Positions 50,267 to 60,204 of a DNA stretch of 64,000 nucleotides are shown here, piece by piece. Made by a program: the position numbers and the translations under genes. Origin of the DNA: Ornithinibacillus contaminans (GTDB lineage Bacteria; Bacillota; Bacilli; Bacillales; Amphibacillaceae). Positions within the stretch are counted from its first letter, which is position 1. Each line of letters starts with the position of its first letter. Under the pieces are notes generated by a model. The model ran no database searches. It was given only the letters and a program-made list of their open reading frames with translations, and was not told where the DNA came from. The stretch covers positions 62,001-126,000 of the forward strand of contig NZ_LDPV02000024.1 in the NCBI RefSeq assembly GCF_001038425.2, written 5' to 3'.

Positions 50267-51865
50267 CTATTCGTCCCCAATCCAACCTCTTAGTAACTTC
50301 GCAAATTCCTCTGGTTTTTCTTTTGCCATTTTCTCTAGTTGTTTTCTGCGTTGTATCGAATCTGATTCTTCTTGTTCATCAAGATCAGGTAATGTTGCAA
50401 TTGCTTCTGATTCGTATTCCTCTTCTTCATATTCTTCTTGCTTCGATTTCCTCATCATAAGCATGATAACGAGAATAATAATGATTACGAGCAATAAACC
50501 GCCGACAATATACATCCATAATGGAATCTTAAAGCCAGTTTCTTGTGCTAATCCATTACTTCCACTAAATTCTTGGAAAACAATTGACGTTTTCTCTTCA
50601 GGTGCTACTTCGCCATATGCTCCATCAATTGATGTTGAGATTATGGAATTCAAAATAGATGTAATCCCGTCCTCAACTACCATCATATCTTGTTGAGAGA
50701 GATACTCTATCTCTTCTCCGTCCTGCTGTTTAACACTGTCCACCGCAACTTGAATACCTAAGTCACGAATTTTATAAGGACTTTCTACTATTTCTTTATG
50801 AATTCGATTGAACTCATTATTAATCGTTTCTTTGATATACTCATACTCCCCGTTTTCGCCTTCTTCGGCTCCTGGGTAATTCGTAATATCTTCTTCACCT
50901 GTTCCCGCCAAGCCACCAGCTTGTGCGCCATCACCGGTATAGGTTTCACGAATAGTCTCTACACTAACTGGTAAACCTTCCATTGTTTCTGGATCAGCTG
51001 GTTCTACAATTTCTTCCACACGGTTTTCTTGGGTGAAATCAATATCGGTTGTAACCGAAACAATAACATTATCCATGCCTACCATTGTTCCAAGCATTTG
51101 TTGTACTCTTCGTTGAATGTCACGCTCTACATCTTTTTTCACTGTTTGTTGATACGTGTATGCATCTTGGAAACCTGTTGAAGCATTTTGTGTGTTTTGA
51201 TCGTAATACTCGAAGTATTGATTCATAATGCTGATGTTTTCAGGTTGCAGATTCGGTACAGCCTTAGAAACCAATTGATATAGTGCATTGATTTGATTAC
51301 CTTCGAATTGATAGCCTGGTGCTGTATTTAAGATGATTGCAGCTGTTGTAGGTTGTGTTGCTTCACTTACAAAAACCGGATCCTTGGCCATATTAATCAT
51401 CACTTGGGCATCATTGATTCCTTCAATACCTTTAATCAGGTTTGCTAATTCTGTTTGCATAGCATCTAGCTTCATAATATTGAATTCATTATCGGTGATC
51501 CCCCAAGAAGAGTTCTCGCTGAAAAACGAGTAATCAATATTACCACTATTTGGAATTCCTTGCCCTGCTAGATCCACAAGTAATCCATCTGCTTGTTCTT
51601 TCGGAACCATAATCGTCGTTCCGCCATCCTGAAGCTCGTAAGGAATACCTCTAGTATCTAACTCACCTTTGATTTGCCCAACTTCCTGCAAGGACAAATT
51701 ATTATATAATGGGACGTAATCCGATCGCGTTGCAAATAATGAAATGACTATTATTAACGCAATAACCGCAACGATCGAACCAAGTATTAACCCCTTTTGA
51801 CTTTTCGACCGTTTTGACCAAAAAGTTTTTGCCGTTTCATTAAATTTCATTATTTTTTCGTTCAT
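50267..51865 (-). CDS. fliF: Flagellar MS-ring protein FliF
   Basis: 532 residues: membrane segment near 25-45, YscJ-like ring domains (about 45-220), a beta-collar region with an acidic G/E-rich insert, a second membrane segment near 440-460, and the C-terminal tail that binds FliG. The ATG at 51865 is preferred over a TTG 15 nt upstream that lies in the GGGGGAG site. The 170-bp gap before it, after fliE, holds two small hairpins and no gene. Confidence 0.96.
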   Translation of the reverse strand: MNEKIMKFNETAKTFWSKRSKSQKGLILGSIVAVIALIIVISLFATRSDYVPLYNNLSLQEVGQIKGELDTRGIPYELQDGGTTIMVPKEQADGLLVDLAGQGIPNSGNIDYSFFSENSSWGITDNEFNIMKLDAMQTELANLIKGIEGINDAQVMINMAKDPVFVSEATQPTTAAIILNTAPGYQFEGNQINALYQLVSKAVPNLQPENISIMNQYFEYYDQNTQNASTGFQDAYTYQQTVKKDVERDIQRRVQQMLGTMVGMDNVIVSVTTDIDFTQENRVEEIVEPADPETMEGLPVSVETIRETYTGDGAQAGGLAGTGEEDITNYPGAEEGENGEYEYIKETINNEFNRIHKEIVESPYKIRDLGIQVAVDSVKQQDGEEIEYLSQQDMMVVEDGITSILNSIISTSIDGAYGEVAPEEKTSIVFQEFSGSNGLAQETGFKIPLWMYIVGGLLLVIIIILVIMLMMRKSKQEEYEEEEYESEAIATLPDLDEQEESDSIQRRKQLEKMAKEKPEEFAKLLRGWIGDE

Positions 51866-52033
51866 GTACTCCCCCGCCAAATTTCTAAACTGATGTTAGA
51901 AAGCTTGACACTCGCCACGTTCGCGAATGCTATTCGTTGTACGAAAGCAGATTTTTTAAAAAACAATCATCAATCTGCTAAATTTACTATTAAAGCTTTG
52001 TATAACTTGCCGATATAATAGCTAGAAAAGCTA

Positions 52034-52336
52034 TTATACTTGCATTCTCATAATTTCGTTATAAGCGTCAATTGCTTTACGTTGAACCTCTACAGTTGCC
52101 TCTAGCGTGATACTTGCTTTCTGAGCAGTAATCATGACATCATGTAAATCATCAATTTTCCCCTGTGCAAGTGCTTCTGTTTTCTGATCTGATTGAATTT
52201 GCAATTCATTCACATTGTTAATCGCATTCTTTAAAGCATTTGCGAAATTTGCTTGTGCTTTACCAGGAGCTATCGTTGTTTTTGAAATACTAGGCTCAAT
52301 TGCATTATTTGTTAATCCGTTAACTGATAGATTCAT
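52034..52336 (-). CDS. fliE: Flagellar hook-basal body protein FliE
   Basis: 101 residues with the FliE C-terminus (AQKASITLEATVEVQRKAID). It joins the MS ring to the proximal rod. ATG at 52336 after AAGGAGA. A hairpin ATAATAGC / GCTATTAT (52015-52037) overlaps its stop codon and may protect or process the mRNA. Confidence 0.95.
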   Translation of the reverse strand: MNLSVNGLTNNAIEPSISKTTIAPGKAQANFANALKNAINNVNELQIQSDQKTEALAQGKIDDLHDVMITAQKASITLEATVEVQRKAIDAYNEIMRMQV

Positions 52337-52347
52337 GACCATTCTCC

Positions 52348-52803
52348 TTATTTACCAATTTCCAATGCTTTCATTAACATACTTTTACTTGCGTTTAGTG
52401 CTGTGATGTTTGCCTCATATGATCTAGTTGCACTCATCAAGTCCACCATTTCCTTTAGTGGATCAACATTCGGTAATTGTACATATCCAGCTTCATTAGC
52501 ATCTGGATGTGTCGGATCATAGGATAATTTAAATGGTTCTTCATCCTCCACAATCCCAGAAACCTTTACACCACTTGCTGGATTCGATGACGTGTTAGTT
52601 GCCTTTTGCAAGAAAGATTGAAAACTCTTGTCAGCTGGTTCCATTTCCACCATTTTTCGTCGATATGGCTCATACTCTCCGTTTTCATTAACTGTAGCTC
52701 TGGTTGTATTCGCATTTGCAATATTAGAAGAGATAACATCCATTCGTAATCGTTGTGCTGTTAGGGCACTTGAACTAGCATTAAATGCATTAAATATTGA
52801 CAT
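52348..52803 (-). CDS. flgC: Flagellar basal-body rod protein FlgC
   Basis: 151-residue proximal rod protein with the ANANTTRA/NIANAN motif (near 28) and the C-terminal DLMSATRSYEANITALNASK. It follows flgB by 2 bp. Confidence 0.97.
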   Translation of the reverse strand: MSIFNAFNASSSALTAQRLRMDVISSNIANANTTRATVNENGEYEPYRRKMVEMEPADKSFQSFLQKATNTSSNPASGVKVSGIVEDEEPFKLSYDPTHPDANEAGYVQLPNVDPLKEMVDLMSATRSYEANITALNASKSMLMKALEIGK

Positions 52804-52805
52804 CG

Positions 52806-53201
52806 TTATCTACCTCCTTTTATAACCATTTGTAAACTACTAAACTTACCATTAAGACGATCTATTAAACTTTGATAATAAATTTGGTTTTCAGCCAGCT
52901 CTGACATTTCTTTATCAATATCAACATTATTTCCATTGTGGTTGTAGGTTGTATCATTGCGTGTCATAACATTGAATGATTGTCGTGGTTCATTTTCGAA
53001 TGGTAAATGTCTGGAGTTTGTTCGCTTTGCAGTCAAAGAACTCTGTAATTCGTTATTTAATACATCTTTAAATACGACATCTTTCGCTTTATAATTAGGG
53101 GTATCGACATTTGCTATATTCGAAGATATCGTTTGGTTTTTAACTGATGCATAATTTAAAGATTGCTGTAATGTGTTAATTGTCCCACTAAATAAGTCCA
53201 T
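52806..53201 (-). CDS. flgB: Flagellar basal-body rod protein FlgB
   Basis: 131 residues from the ATG at 53201 (AAAGGAGGTAGTGAGA upstream), the size of other FlgB proteins, with SSNIANVDTPNYKAKDVVF near 25. It is the first gene of the fla/che operon. A second strong site, AGGAAGGAGG, lies before an in-frame ATG at 53309 that would add 36 residues (MSNFDRLYRG...). That upstream part is hydrophobic and unlike FlgB, so the short form is annotated. Confidence 0.93.
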   Translation of the reverse strand: MDLFSGTINTLQQSLNYASVKNQTISSNIANVDTPNYKAKDVVFKDVLNNELQSSLTAKRTNSRHLPFENEPRQSFNVMTRNDTTYNHNGNNVDIDKEMSELAENQIYYQSLIDRLNGKFSSLQMVIKGGR

Positions 53202-53309
53202 TCTCACTACCTCCTTTATCAAATAAAAAACGAAAGACGGACAGAAATAATAAATAGTATACGAATATTGTAATTTATATCCCCTATAAAGTCTATCAAA
53301 ATTCGACAT

Positions 53310-53611
53310 TTTTCCAACCTCCTTCCTAAAACAGTAACTTGATACTAGGTATATTTAACTATTATTTTAGCTGAAATTTCCATAAGAAGTCTATTTTTAA
53401 CATAATTAAACAATTTTCTGTTGAAACTTGTAAAAACTTATCCTATTTTTGCGATCCGATAACAACTTTGGTGTTCATTCCATCATTATTTTTCATACCA
53501 AACTATCACTTCCGTTATAAAACAGTCGTATTTCGGTATTACAGAAAATAGAGATACATCCGTTTTATATATTCTAATTGGGAGTTCATTGCTTTTCTAT
53601 TAGTTATCCAT
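53310..53611 (-). promoter_or_regulatory. fla/che operon upstream region with likely sigma-A promoter
   Basis: AT-rich interval between the codY terminator and flgB. The best promoter is -35 TTTACA (53430-53435), 18-bp spacer, -10 TTTAAT (53406-53411), giving a leader of about 200 nt. The spacer holds CAGAAAATT, a perfect half of the CodY consensus AATTTTCWGAAAATT (whole site 10 of 15). No convincing sigma-D promoter (TAAA-N15-GCCGATAA) was found. No gene other than the possible flgB extension is seen. Confidence 0.45.
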
Positions 53612-53653
53612 AAAAAAAGGAATTCACAGCAAAATTGCCGTGAATTCCTTTTT
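53612..53653 (-). terminator. Terminator after codY
   Basis: Long stem AAAAAGGAATTCACGGC / GCTGTGAATTCCTTTTT with a single mismatch and a short AT-rich loop; T-tract on the minus strand. It separates codY from the fla/che operon. Confidence 0.92.
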
Positions 53654-53664
53654 ATTAATAATTA

Positions 53665-54444
53665 TTATCTTGAACGCAATTTGTCTAATTCTACTAAGAA
53701 CTTATCGTTCAATACTTTAATATAAGTTCCTTTCATACCTAAAGAACGAGACTCAATAACGCCAGCACTTTCTAGTTTACGTAATGCAATTACAATTACA
53801 GATCGAGTAATACCTACACGGTCAGCAATTTTACTTGCTACTAGTAAGCCCTCATGTCCATTAAGCTCTTCAAAAATATGATCAATTGCTTCTAACTCAC
53901 TATACGATAATGAGCTGATAGCCATTTGTACGACAGCTTTGCTTCTTGCTTCCATTTCGATTTCTTCTGTTTTTTCATGAAGAATTTCCATACCTACAAC
54001 TGTTGCACCATATTCAGCAAGTAGTAAGTCATCGTCATTGAAGCTTTCTTTTAATCTACCGATGATTAATGTACCTAAACGTTCTCCACCACCGATAATT
54101 GGTACGATAGTTGTTAAACCTGTTTTGAATAGGTCGCGGTTTTCAACCGGGAAAACTGTGTATTGGCTATTGATATCTAAGTTAGCTGTTGTTTCATGGA
54201 TGTGGAAAAGACCTTCTGTGTATTCCTCTGGAAATTGTCTTTCCTCAAGCATTGATTTCATACGCTCGTTTTCAATTTCTTGGTTGATTGCATAACCTAA
54301 TAGTTTTCCTCTTCTACTAAGAATGAAAACATTACCTCTGATTACATCTGTAAGAGATGCAGCCATGTCATTAAAGTTTACTGATTTACCAGTTGCCTTC
54401 TGTAGCATTGAGTTGATTTTTCTTGCGCGATTTAATAGTTCCAT
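53665..54444 (-). CDS. codY: Global transcriptional regulator CodY
   Basis: 259 residues: N-terminal GAF domain (about 1-155) that binds branched-chain amino acids, and a C-terminal winged helix-turn-helix ([20 protein letters not shown]). It represses nitrogen, motility and other genes in rich medium in a GTP- and BCAA-dependent way. It ends the xerC-hslV-hslU-codY operon and directly precedes the flagellar operon, one of its targets in B. subtilis. Confidence 0.98.
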   Translation of the reverse strand: MELLNRARKINSMLQKATGKSVNFNDMAASLTDVIRGNVFILSRRGKLLGYAINQEIENERMKSMLEERQFPEEYTEGLFHIHETTANLDINSQYTVFPVENRDLFKTGLTTIVPIIGGGERLGTLIIGRLKESFNDDDLLLAEYGATVVGMEILHEKTEEIEMEARSKAVVQMAISSLSYSELEAIDHIFEELNGHEGLLVASKIADRVGITRSVIVIALRKLESAGVIESRSLGMKGTYIKVLNDKFLVELDKLRSR

Positions 54445-54479
54445 TTTTAAATTAATCCTCCATTTTTTTACGAATATTT

Positions 54480-55874
54480 TTACAAAATAAACTGACTTAA
54501 GTCTTTATTTTTTACAATAGTGTTTAGCTTTTGATCGACATATGCTGGCGTAATTTCAATTGTTTCCATTGTGACGTCAGGTGCTTCATAAGATAAATCC
54601 TCCAATAATTTCTCAAGGATGGTATGAAGTCTTCTCGCACCAATGTTATCGGTATCCTGATTCACTTGATAAGCGATCTCTGCAATTCTATTTACAGCTT
54701 TATCTGTAAACACAACATTTATACCCTCTGTTTTTAACAAGGCTTGATATTGTTTTAAAAGTGCATTCGACGGTTCATTTAAAATACGAACAAAATCTTC
54801 CACCGAAAGCTTTTCTAATTCAACTCGTATCGGAAATCTACCTTGTAATTCAGGAATTAAATCCGATGGTTTTGCCATATGAAATGCCCCAGCAGCAATA
54901 AAAAGCATATAATCGGTTTTAACTGGTCCGTGCTTAGTTACAACGGTTGAACCTTCTACAATAGGAAGAATATCTCGTTGCACACCCTCACGTGAGACAT
55001 TTGGTGAGTTATCATGCTTACCTGCGACCTTATCAATTTCATCAATGAAAATAATACCCGCTTGCTCTGCACGTGTTATTGCTTCCTGTGCAACCTCTTC
55101 CATATCCACCAGTTTTTGTGCCTCTTGTTGCGTTAAAACCTTCCTCGCTTCACTGACCGGAAGTTTACGCTTTTTCTTTTTCTTCGGCATGAATTGCCCT
55201 AAAGCATCCTGCATATTCATACCCATCTGTTCCATGCCAGACCCTTGTAGCAAATCAAACATGGAAGGCGGTAGTTCTTCAATCTCTACCGTTACCATAT
55301 GATCCTCTAATTCACCCATCGCTAATTGATGTGCGATTCTACTACGTTTGTTCTTAATTTCATCATCCTTTTCCTGTGCATCATCCGAGTCATCGTGATT
55401 ACTTTGACCTGAAAAAAGCATTTCAAAGGGATTCGTAATAGTAGATTGTTTCTTTACTTGCGGAACTAATAGCTTCACAAGCTTTTTATTCGCTTCTTCC
55501 TGCGCTTTGTCCATAACCTGCTTCATGTATTCTTCCTTCACCATACGCATGGACATTTCCACTAAATCACGAACCATCGATTCCACATCTCGTCCTACAT
55601 AGCCTACTTCTGTAAATTTGGTTGCCTCCACTTTAACAAACGGAGCACCAACTAATTTTGCTAAGCGTCTAGCAATTTCAGTCTTACCTACACCAGTAGG
55701 ACCAATCATTAAGATGTTCTTCGGTACAATCTCATCTTTCATTTTTTCTTCCAGCATTGTTCGGCGATACCTATTTCTTAGTGCAACTGCAACTGATTTT
55801 TTTGCGCTGTGTTGGCCGATAATAAAGTTATCCAGTTGCTCAACTATCTGTCTTGGAGTGTAATTAATCCCCAT
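54480..55874 (-). CDS. hslU: HslU (ClpY) ATPase of the HslUV protease
   Basis: 464-residue AAA+ unfoldase. Walker [10 protein letters not shown] near 58, [10 protein letters not shown] pore-region motif near 90, a long acidic/K-rich insertion domain (about 110-240), Walker [11 protein letters not shown], and the C-terminal tail LSQFIL that docks into HslV. Located 18 bp after hslV. Confidence 0.98.
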   Translation of the reverse strand: MGINYTPRQIVEQLDNFIIGQHSAKKSVAVALRNRYRRTMLEEKMKDEIVPKNILMIGPTGVGKTEIARRLAKLVGAPFVKVEATKFTEVGYVGRDVESMVRDLVEMSMRMVKEEYMKQVMDKAQEEANKKLVKLLVPQVKKQSTITNPFEMLFSGQSNHDDSDDAQEKDDEIKNKRSRIAHQLAMGELEDHMVTVEIEELPPSMFDLLQGSGMEQMGMNMQDALGQFMPKKKKKRKLPVSEARKVLTQQEAQKLVDMEEVAQEAITRAEQAGIIFIDEIDKVAGKHDNSPNVSREGVQRDILPIVEGSTVVTKHGPVKTDYMLFIAAGAFHMAKPSDLIPELQGRFPIRVELEKLSVEDFVRILNEPSNALLKQYQALLKTEGINVVFTDKAVNRIAEIAYQVNQDTDNIGARRLHTILEKLLEDLSYEAPDVTMETIEITPAYVDQKLNTIVKNKDLSQFIL

Positions 55875-55892
55875 CTCTATATGGCCTCCTCA

Positions 55893-56438
55893 TTAATCAA
55901 GTACTTCTAAAGTAAGTTGATCATTCGTAAACACACAGATTTCTCCAGCGATTTTCATTGCTGCAAGCGCAATATCTTTTGCAGACAGGCTGTCCGCATA
56001 ACCTACTAACGCCCTACCAGCACTAAGTGCGTAATTCCCACCAGAACCAATTGCTAAAATGCCATCATCTGGTTCGATAACTTCACCAGTTCCAGATACT
56101 AGTAACATACTGTCTTTGTTCATCACAATTAACATTGCTTCTAGCTTTCGAAGAACTTTGTCACTCCGCCATTCCTGTGCTAGCTCAACAGCAGCCCTTG
56201 GTAAATTACCATTAAACGCTTCTAGCTTTGCCTCGAATTTTTCAAAAAGTGTGAAGGCATCGGCAACAGAACCAGCAAAGCCTGCTAATACTTGACCATT
56301 GTACAGTTTACGTACTTTTTTAGCCTTATGCTTCATGACAACAGAATTTCCAAGTGTTACTTGACCATCTCCACACATAGCACATTGTCCATTGTGCTTC
56401 ACTGCAAAAATGGTGGTGGCATGTATTTCAATCGCCAT
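55893..56438 (-). CDS. hslV: HslV (ClpQ) peptidase of the HslUV protease
   Basis: 181-residue proteasome-beta-like peptidase. The threonine pair of the family is in HATTIFAV (T8-T9), preceded by a 7-residue extension MAIEIHA. B. subtilis ClpQ (CodW) was reported to use an N-terminal serine at position 2 as nucleophile; here that position is alanine. Other features ([32 protein letters not shown]) are standard. ATG start after GAGGTGA; the ORF closes near the xerC end. Confidence 0.96.
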   Translation of the reverse strand: MAIEIHATTIFAVKHNGQCAMCGDGQVTLGNSVVMKHKAKKVRKLYNGQVLAGFAGSVADAFTLFEKFEAKLEAFNGNLPRAAVELAQEWRSDKVLRKLEAMLIVMNKDSMLLVSGTGEVIEPDDGILAIGSGGNYALSAGRALVGYADSLSAKDIALAAMKIAGEICVFTNDQLTLEVLD

Positions 56439-56454
56439 TCAATCACCTCATCCA

Positions 56455-57369
56455 TTAATCCTGACTTTTTGCTCGCGGGTGGCTATTGACATAAATATTT
56501 CGCAAATGATCTTTTGTGACATGTGTATAGATTTGTGTAGAAGACAGATTCTCGTGTCCTAGCAGCTCCTGCACTGTACGCAAATCCGCACCTTCATTTA
56601 ACATATGTGTTGCAAACGTATGTCTCAATTTATGCGGATGAACATGAACAGTTAGTGCAGCCTTTTCCATCATCTTTTTTAGAATGGTGCGAATACCTCT
56701 TGTTGTTAAAGGTTTACCTCTAGCATTTAGGAAAACGATATCTCCATTTGCTCCTGCATTATCCAACAATTGTTGTCTACCATCTTGTATGTATTGCTTC
56801 AGAGCATTTTCAGCAAAGCTGCCAAACGGAACATATCTTTCCTTATTGCCTTTCCCTTTCACTAGCATGGTACCAATGGAAAAGTCGATATCCTTCAATT
56901 TCAAGTTTTGACACTCACTTACACGCATTCCTGTTCCATACAGTGTTTCTAATAATGCCTGATTACGCTGACCTAACGGGTCATTCAAATCATTTACAGC
57001 AAATAATTTTTGTAATTCTTCCATATATAAGAATCCTGGTATCGGCTTTTTCGCTTTGGGCAATGTTATCAGCATAAACGGATTTGTTTCAACAAGATTT
57101 TCACGCTCTAGAAATCTAAAAAACGAACGTAAACTTGAAATCTTTCTAGAAACAGATCTTCTCGATAACTTCTCGTTATAAAGTGTTGTTAAGAACAAAC
57201 GAACACAATGCGGATCAATGTCTTCAAGGCTATGAATTCCTTCTTGCTCCAAAAACGAAAAAAAATCTCTCATATCCTGTTGATAATATTCTACTGTATA
57301 TGGTGAAGCGTTTTTTTCAATTTGGAGGTATTCGATAAATGCCTTATGGTAGTCTTCATAACTTTCCAA
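56455..57369 (-). CDS. xerC: Tyrosine recombinase XerC (CodV)
   Basis: 304 residues: SAM-like DNA-binding N-domain (about 1-95) and a catalytic domain with R in YGTGMRVSE, HxxR in HPHKLRHTFATHML, H in LLGHENLSSTQ and the nucleophile tyrosine in IYTHV. Resolves chromosome dimers at dif with XerD/RipX. TTG at 57369 follows AGGGGTGA. First gene of the xerC-hslV-hslU-codY operon. Confidence 0.96.
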   Translation of the reverse strand: MESYEDYHKAFIEYLQIEKNASPYTVEYYQQDMRDFFSFLEQEGIHSLEDIDPHCVRLFLTTLYNEKLSRRSVSRKISSLRSFFRFLERENLVETNPFMLITLPKAKKPIPGFLYMEELQKLFAVNDLNDPLGQRNQALLETLYGTGMRVSECQNLKLKDIDFSIGTMLVKGKGNKERYVPFGSFAENALKQYIQDGRQQLLDNAGANGDIVFLNARGKPLTTRGIRTILKKMMEKAALTVHVHPHKLRHTFATHMLNEGADLRTVQELLGHENLSSTQIYTHVTKDHLRNIYVNSHPRAKSQD

Positions 57370-57397
57370 GTAATCACCCCTGCGCAACAGCGATTAA

Positions 57398-57427
57398 ACT
57401 ATACCACACATGAGATAAGAAATGCAA
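57398..57427 (-). promoter_or_regulatory. Putative promoter of xerC-hslVU-codY
   Basis: Extended -10 TGGTATAGT (core 57398-57403) with a weak -35 TTGCAT (57422-57427) at 18-bp spacing, about 30 nt before the xerC start. Confidence 0.4.
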
Positions 57428-57776
57428 TAAACTTAACAAAATTGTAACAAAATTCTGAATTAGTTTCAATACATTCGAATTTTTTAGGTAATCTTAACTA
57501 CATAACTTACCGCATACTTAAGTTTAGCCTTGTCTTTCCTATGCTTTGCCCACATGTTACTGTCAAGTATATTCGCTTAGCACTGGATAATTATATCGGT
57601 TCATGTATAAATAGTCAATACAGAACTATTCATTTTTCGACATTTTTCGATACCTGCAATTATTAAGAAAAAATCTCCATCCATTATTTTTACCAATTAT
57701 CCAAAAATTATAATCAGAATTAATTTTTTATCGTTTCCCCTATTAAAATGTTATGAAACATTATAGAAATGAAACA
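57428..57776. other. AT-rich gap where trmFO is expected; no gene seen
   Basis: About 350 bp between topA and xerC with no open frame above 30 codons that has a ribosome binding site. It contains a short direct repeat AACAAAATT (near 57440-57460) and nothing recognisable as trmFO remnants. Confidence 0.7.
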
Positions 57777-57864
57777 GGCTGAGATAAAAGTGATAGAGCA
57801 AGATAAAATCCGTTGGTCAATATGTTCCGGTTTTTACTTGCTTCTATTCTTTTTTATCTCAGCC
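57777..57864 (-). repeat. Long-hairpin repeat element 2 (after topA)
   Basis: 88-nt near-palindrome: perfect 13-bp outer arms GGCTGAGATAAAA / TTTTATCTCAGCC, then an imperfect inner stem (AGCAAGATAAAAT against TTTTTACTTGCT) and a loop of about 20 nt. It begins 6 nt after the topA stop. No long U-tract follows, so termination strength is uncertain. Confidence 0.75.
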
Positions 57865-57869
57865 GCTTG

Positions 57870-59948
57870 TTAATTCTGTGTGTGTTCTTTGTAATCACAA
57901 TTTGTACATTGAATTTGAGTTTCTTTTTTATTTCGCTTTTCAACTAATAGCGAATCACACTTCGGACACGGTCTTGCAATTGGTTTATCCCACGATACGA
58001 AATCACATTCAGGGAAACGATCACACCCGTAAAAAACACGGCGTTTCTTTGATTTACGTTCCACAACACTACCTTCCTTACATTTCGGGCAGGTAACACC
58101 AATTTCTTTTAGAATTGGTTTCGTGTTACGACATTCTGGGAAATTTGAACAAGCAAGAAACTTACCATATCGTCCCATTTTATAAACCATCTCATGTCCA
58201 CAATTCTCGCAATCAATTCCAGCTGGTTCATCTTTAATTTCAATTTTTTCCATTTCTTCTTCTGCAGTGGCCAGACGCTTGCGGAATCCTTGATAGAAAT
58301 CATCAATGATATTCACCCATTCGACCTGTCCTTCTTCTACGGCATCCAAATCATTCTCCATTTTAGCCGTGAATGCTGCATTAATAATTTCAGGGAAAAA
58401 TTCTTTCAATAAATCGACTACGATAATACCTAATTCGGTTGGAACAAAGCGTTTATTATCAAGTGTTACATATCCTCTTCGTTGGATGGTATCCAATGTA
58501 GGTGCATACGTAGACGGTCTGCCAATCCCTAACTCTTCCATCGTTCTAACTAGTCTTGCTTCCGTATAGCGTGGTGGTGGCTGTGTGAAATGTTGATTTG
58601 GTTCAATCTCATTTGCATCAACTACCATACCCTCTTCTAAATCTGGTAAGAATTTATCCTCATCCTTTTTATTATCATCGGTTCCTTCCACATATACTTT
58701 CATAAACCCTTTAAATTTCACCTTAGATCCAGTTGATCGAAATTCTACCTGATTATTTACTAGCTGTACAGACATTGTATCAAGTACAGCTGGTGCCATT
58801 TGACTGGCCAAGAAACGTTCCCAGATCAGTTTATAAAGACGAAGTTGATCACGTGATAGGATTGCTTTTAACGAGTTCGGATCTCGCATAACAGAAGTTG
58901 GACGGATTGCCTCATGAGCGTCTTGCGCATTTTGCTTTTGTTTTTCAATCTTATGATCACCTAGATAATCTGCTCCGAACTTTTCTTCAATATAGCCTTT
59001 TGCTTCTTGTTTAGCTGTATCCGATATTCGCGTTGAATCGGTACGCATATACGTAATTAATCCAGTAATACCACCAGCAGTACGTCCAAGGTCAATTCCC
59101 TCATATAACTGCTGTGCGACCATCATCGTTTTCTTTGCACGGAAATTTAATTTTCGAGCTGCTTCCTGTTGCAAAGAAGAAGTTGTAAAGGGCTTCGCCG
59201 GATTCCGCTTTCTTTCCTTTTTAATTACCTGATCTATTGTAAACTTCTTATCTACTAATTTTCCTAGTATTTCTTTTACTTCCGCTTCCGATTTTAATTC
59301 CAGCTTTTTACCATCTAACCCGTAAAAGGATCCTTCAAATAGTTCTTTATTCTTTTGGAAATTCGCTTCAATTGACCAATATTCCTCCGGTTGGAAGCTT
59401 TCGATTTCATTTTCCCGATCAATAATCATTTTTAATGCAACGGATTGGACACGTCCTGCACTTAATCCTTTTTTCACTTTTTTCCAAAGCAACGGGCTAA
59501 TATTATAGCCTACTAAGCGATCAAGTACTCTTCTGGCTTGCTGTGCATCAACTAGATCTGTATCGATAGAACGAGGATGTTTAAAGGACTCTTTGATCGC
59601 GTCCTTCGTTATTTCGTTAAATACGACACGGCAGTCAGAAGTCTCATCCACATTCAAAATATGGGCTAAATGCCATGCAATTGCTTCCCCTTCTCTATCG
59701 GGGTCGGCAGCTAGGTATATTTTTTTCGCTTTTTTAGCAGATTTTTTTAAGTCTTTTAATACATCACCTTTTCCGCGAATGGTAATATATTTTGGCTTAA
59801 ATTCATCTTCTACATCAACACCCATTTGACTTTTCGGTAAATCACGAACATGTCCCATAGATGCCTTTACTTTATATTTTTTGCCTAAATAACGTTCAAT
59901 CGTTTTCGCTTTAGCTGGTGATTCTACAATTACGAGATAGTCAGCCAT
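57870..59948 (-). CDS. topA: DNA topoisomerase I
   Basis: Type IA topoisomerase, 692 residues, relaxes negative supercoils. TOPRIM domain at the N-terminus ([22 protein letters not shown]), catalytic tyrosine in [10 protein letters not shown] near 300, and three C-terminal zinc ribbons ([24 protein letters not shown]). It has two well-formed upstream promoters. In B. subtilis trmFO follows; here a hairpin repeat and xerC do. Confidence 0.98.
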   Translation of the reverse strand: MADYLVIVESPAKAKTIERYLGKKYKVKASMGHVRDLPKSQMGVDVEDEFKPKYITIRGKGDVLKDLKKSAKKAKKIYLAADPDREGEAIAWHLAHILNVDETSDCRVVFNEITKDAIKESFKHPRSIDTDLVDAQQARRVLDRLVGYNISPLLWKKVKKGLSAGRVQSVALKMIIDRENEIESFQPEEYWSIEANFQKNKELFEGSFYGLDGKKLELKSEAEVKEILGKLVDKKFTIDQVIKKERKRNPAKPFTTSSLQQEAARKLNFRAKKTMMVAQQLYEGIDLGRTAGGITGLITYMRTDSTRISDTAKQEAKGYIEEKFGADYLGDHKIEKQKQNAQDAHEAIRPTSVMRDPNSLKAILSRDQLRLYKLIWERFLASQMAPAVLDTMSVQLVNNQVEFRSTGSKVKFKGFMKVYVEGTDDNKKDEDKFLPDLEEGMVVDANEIEPNQHFTQPPPRYTEARLVRTMEELGIGRPSTYAPTLDTIQRRGYVTLDNKRFVPTELGIIVVDLLKEFFPEIINAAFTAKMENDLDAVEEGQVEWVNIIDDFYQGFRKRLATAEEEMEKIEIKDEPAGIDCENCGHEMVYKMGRYGKFLACSNFPECRNTKPILKEIGVTCPKCKEGSVVERKSKKRRVFYGCDRFPECDFVSWDKPIARPCPKCDSLLVEKRNKKETQIQCTNCDYKEHTQN

Positions 59949-60038
59949 CTTATTTCCTCCTATGCTGAGGTAACTTTAGGCGAATAACCTATATAGATTA
60001 ATACCTAATTCATTCCATTCAAAAGTTTTATACATCTA

Positions 60039-60067
60039 AATGTAAGAATATATTTTCAAAATGTCAA
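60039..60067 (-). promoter_or_regulatory. topA proximal promoter (P2)
   Basis: Perfect -35 TTGACA (60062-60067), 17-bp spacer, -10 TACATT (60039-60044). Confidence 0.65.
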
Positions 60068-60149
60068 CAAATAGTTATAAAACATTCTAAAAATAATCTA
60101 TTTTATCAATTTTAAATCGTTCCCTAAATCTTCCTCTAAATCCTCACCT

Positions 60150-60178
60150 ATATTAAATATATACCATGCATTTGTCAA
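60150..60178 (-). promoter_or_regulatory. topA distal promoter (P1)
   Basis: Perfect -35 TTGACA (60173-60178), 17-bp spacer, -10 TAATAT (60150-60155). It lies about 110 bp upstream of the proximal promoter and gives a leader of about 200 nt. Confidence 0.7.
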
Positions 60179-60204
60179 ACATACTGTTGCAAAAACAATT
60201 ATTT

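Noticed and set aside
53310-53611. Sigma-D promoter before flgB
   Set aside because: No TAAA-N14-16-GCCGATAA match could be found on the minus strand.
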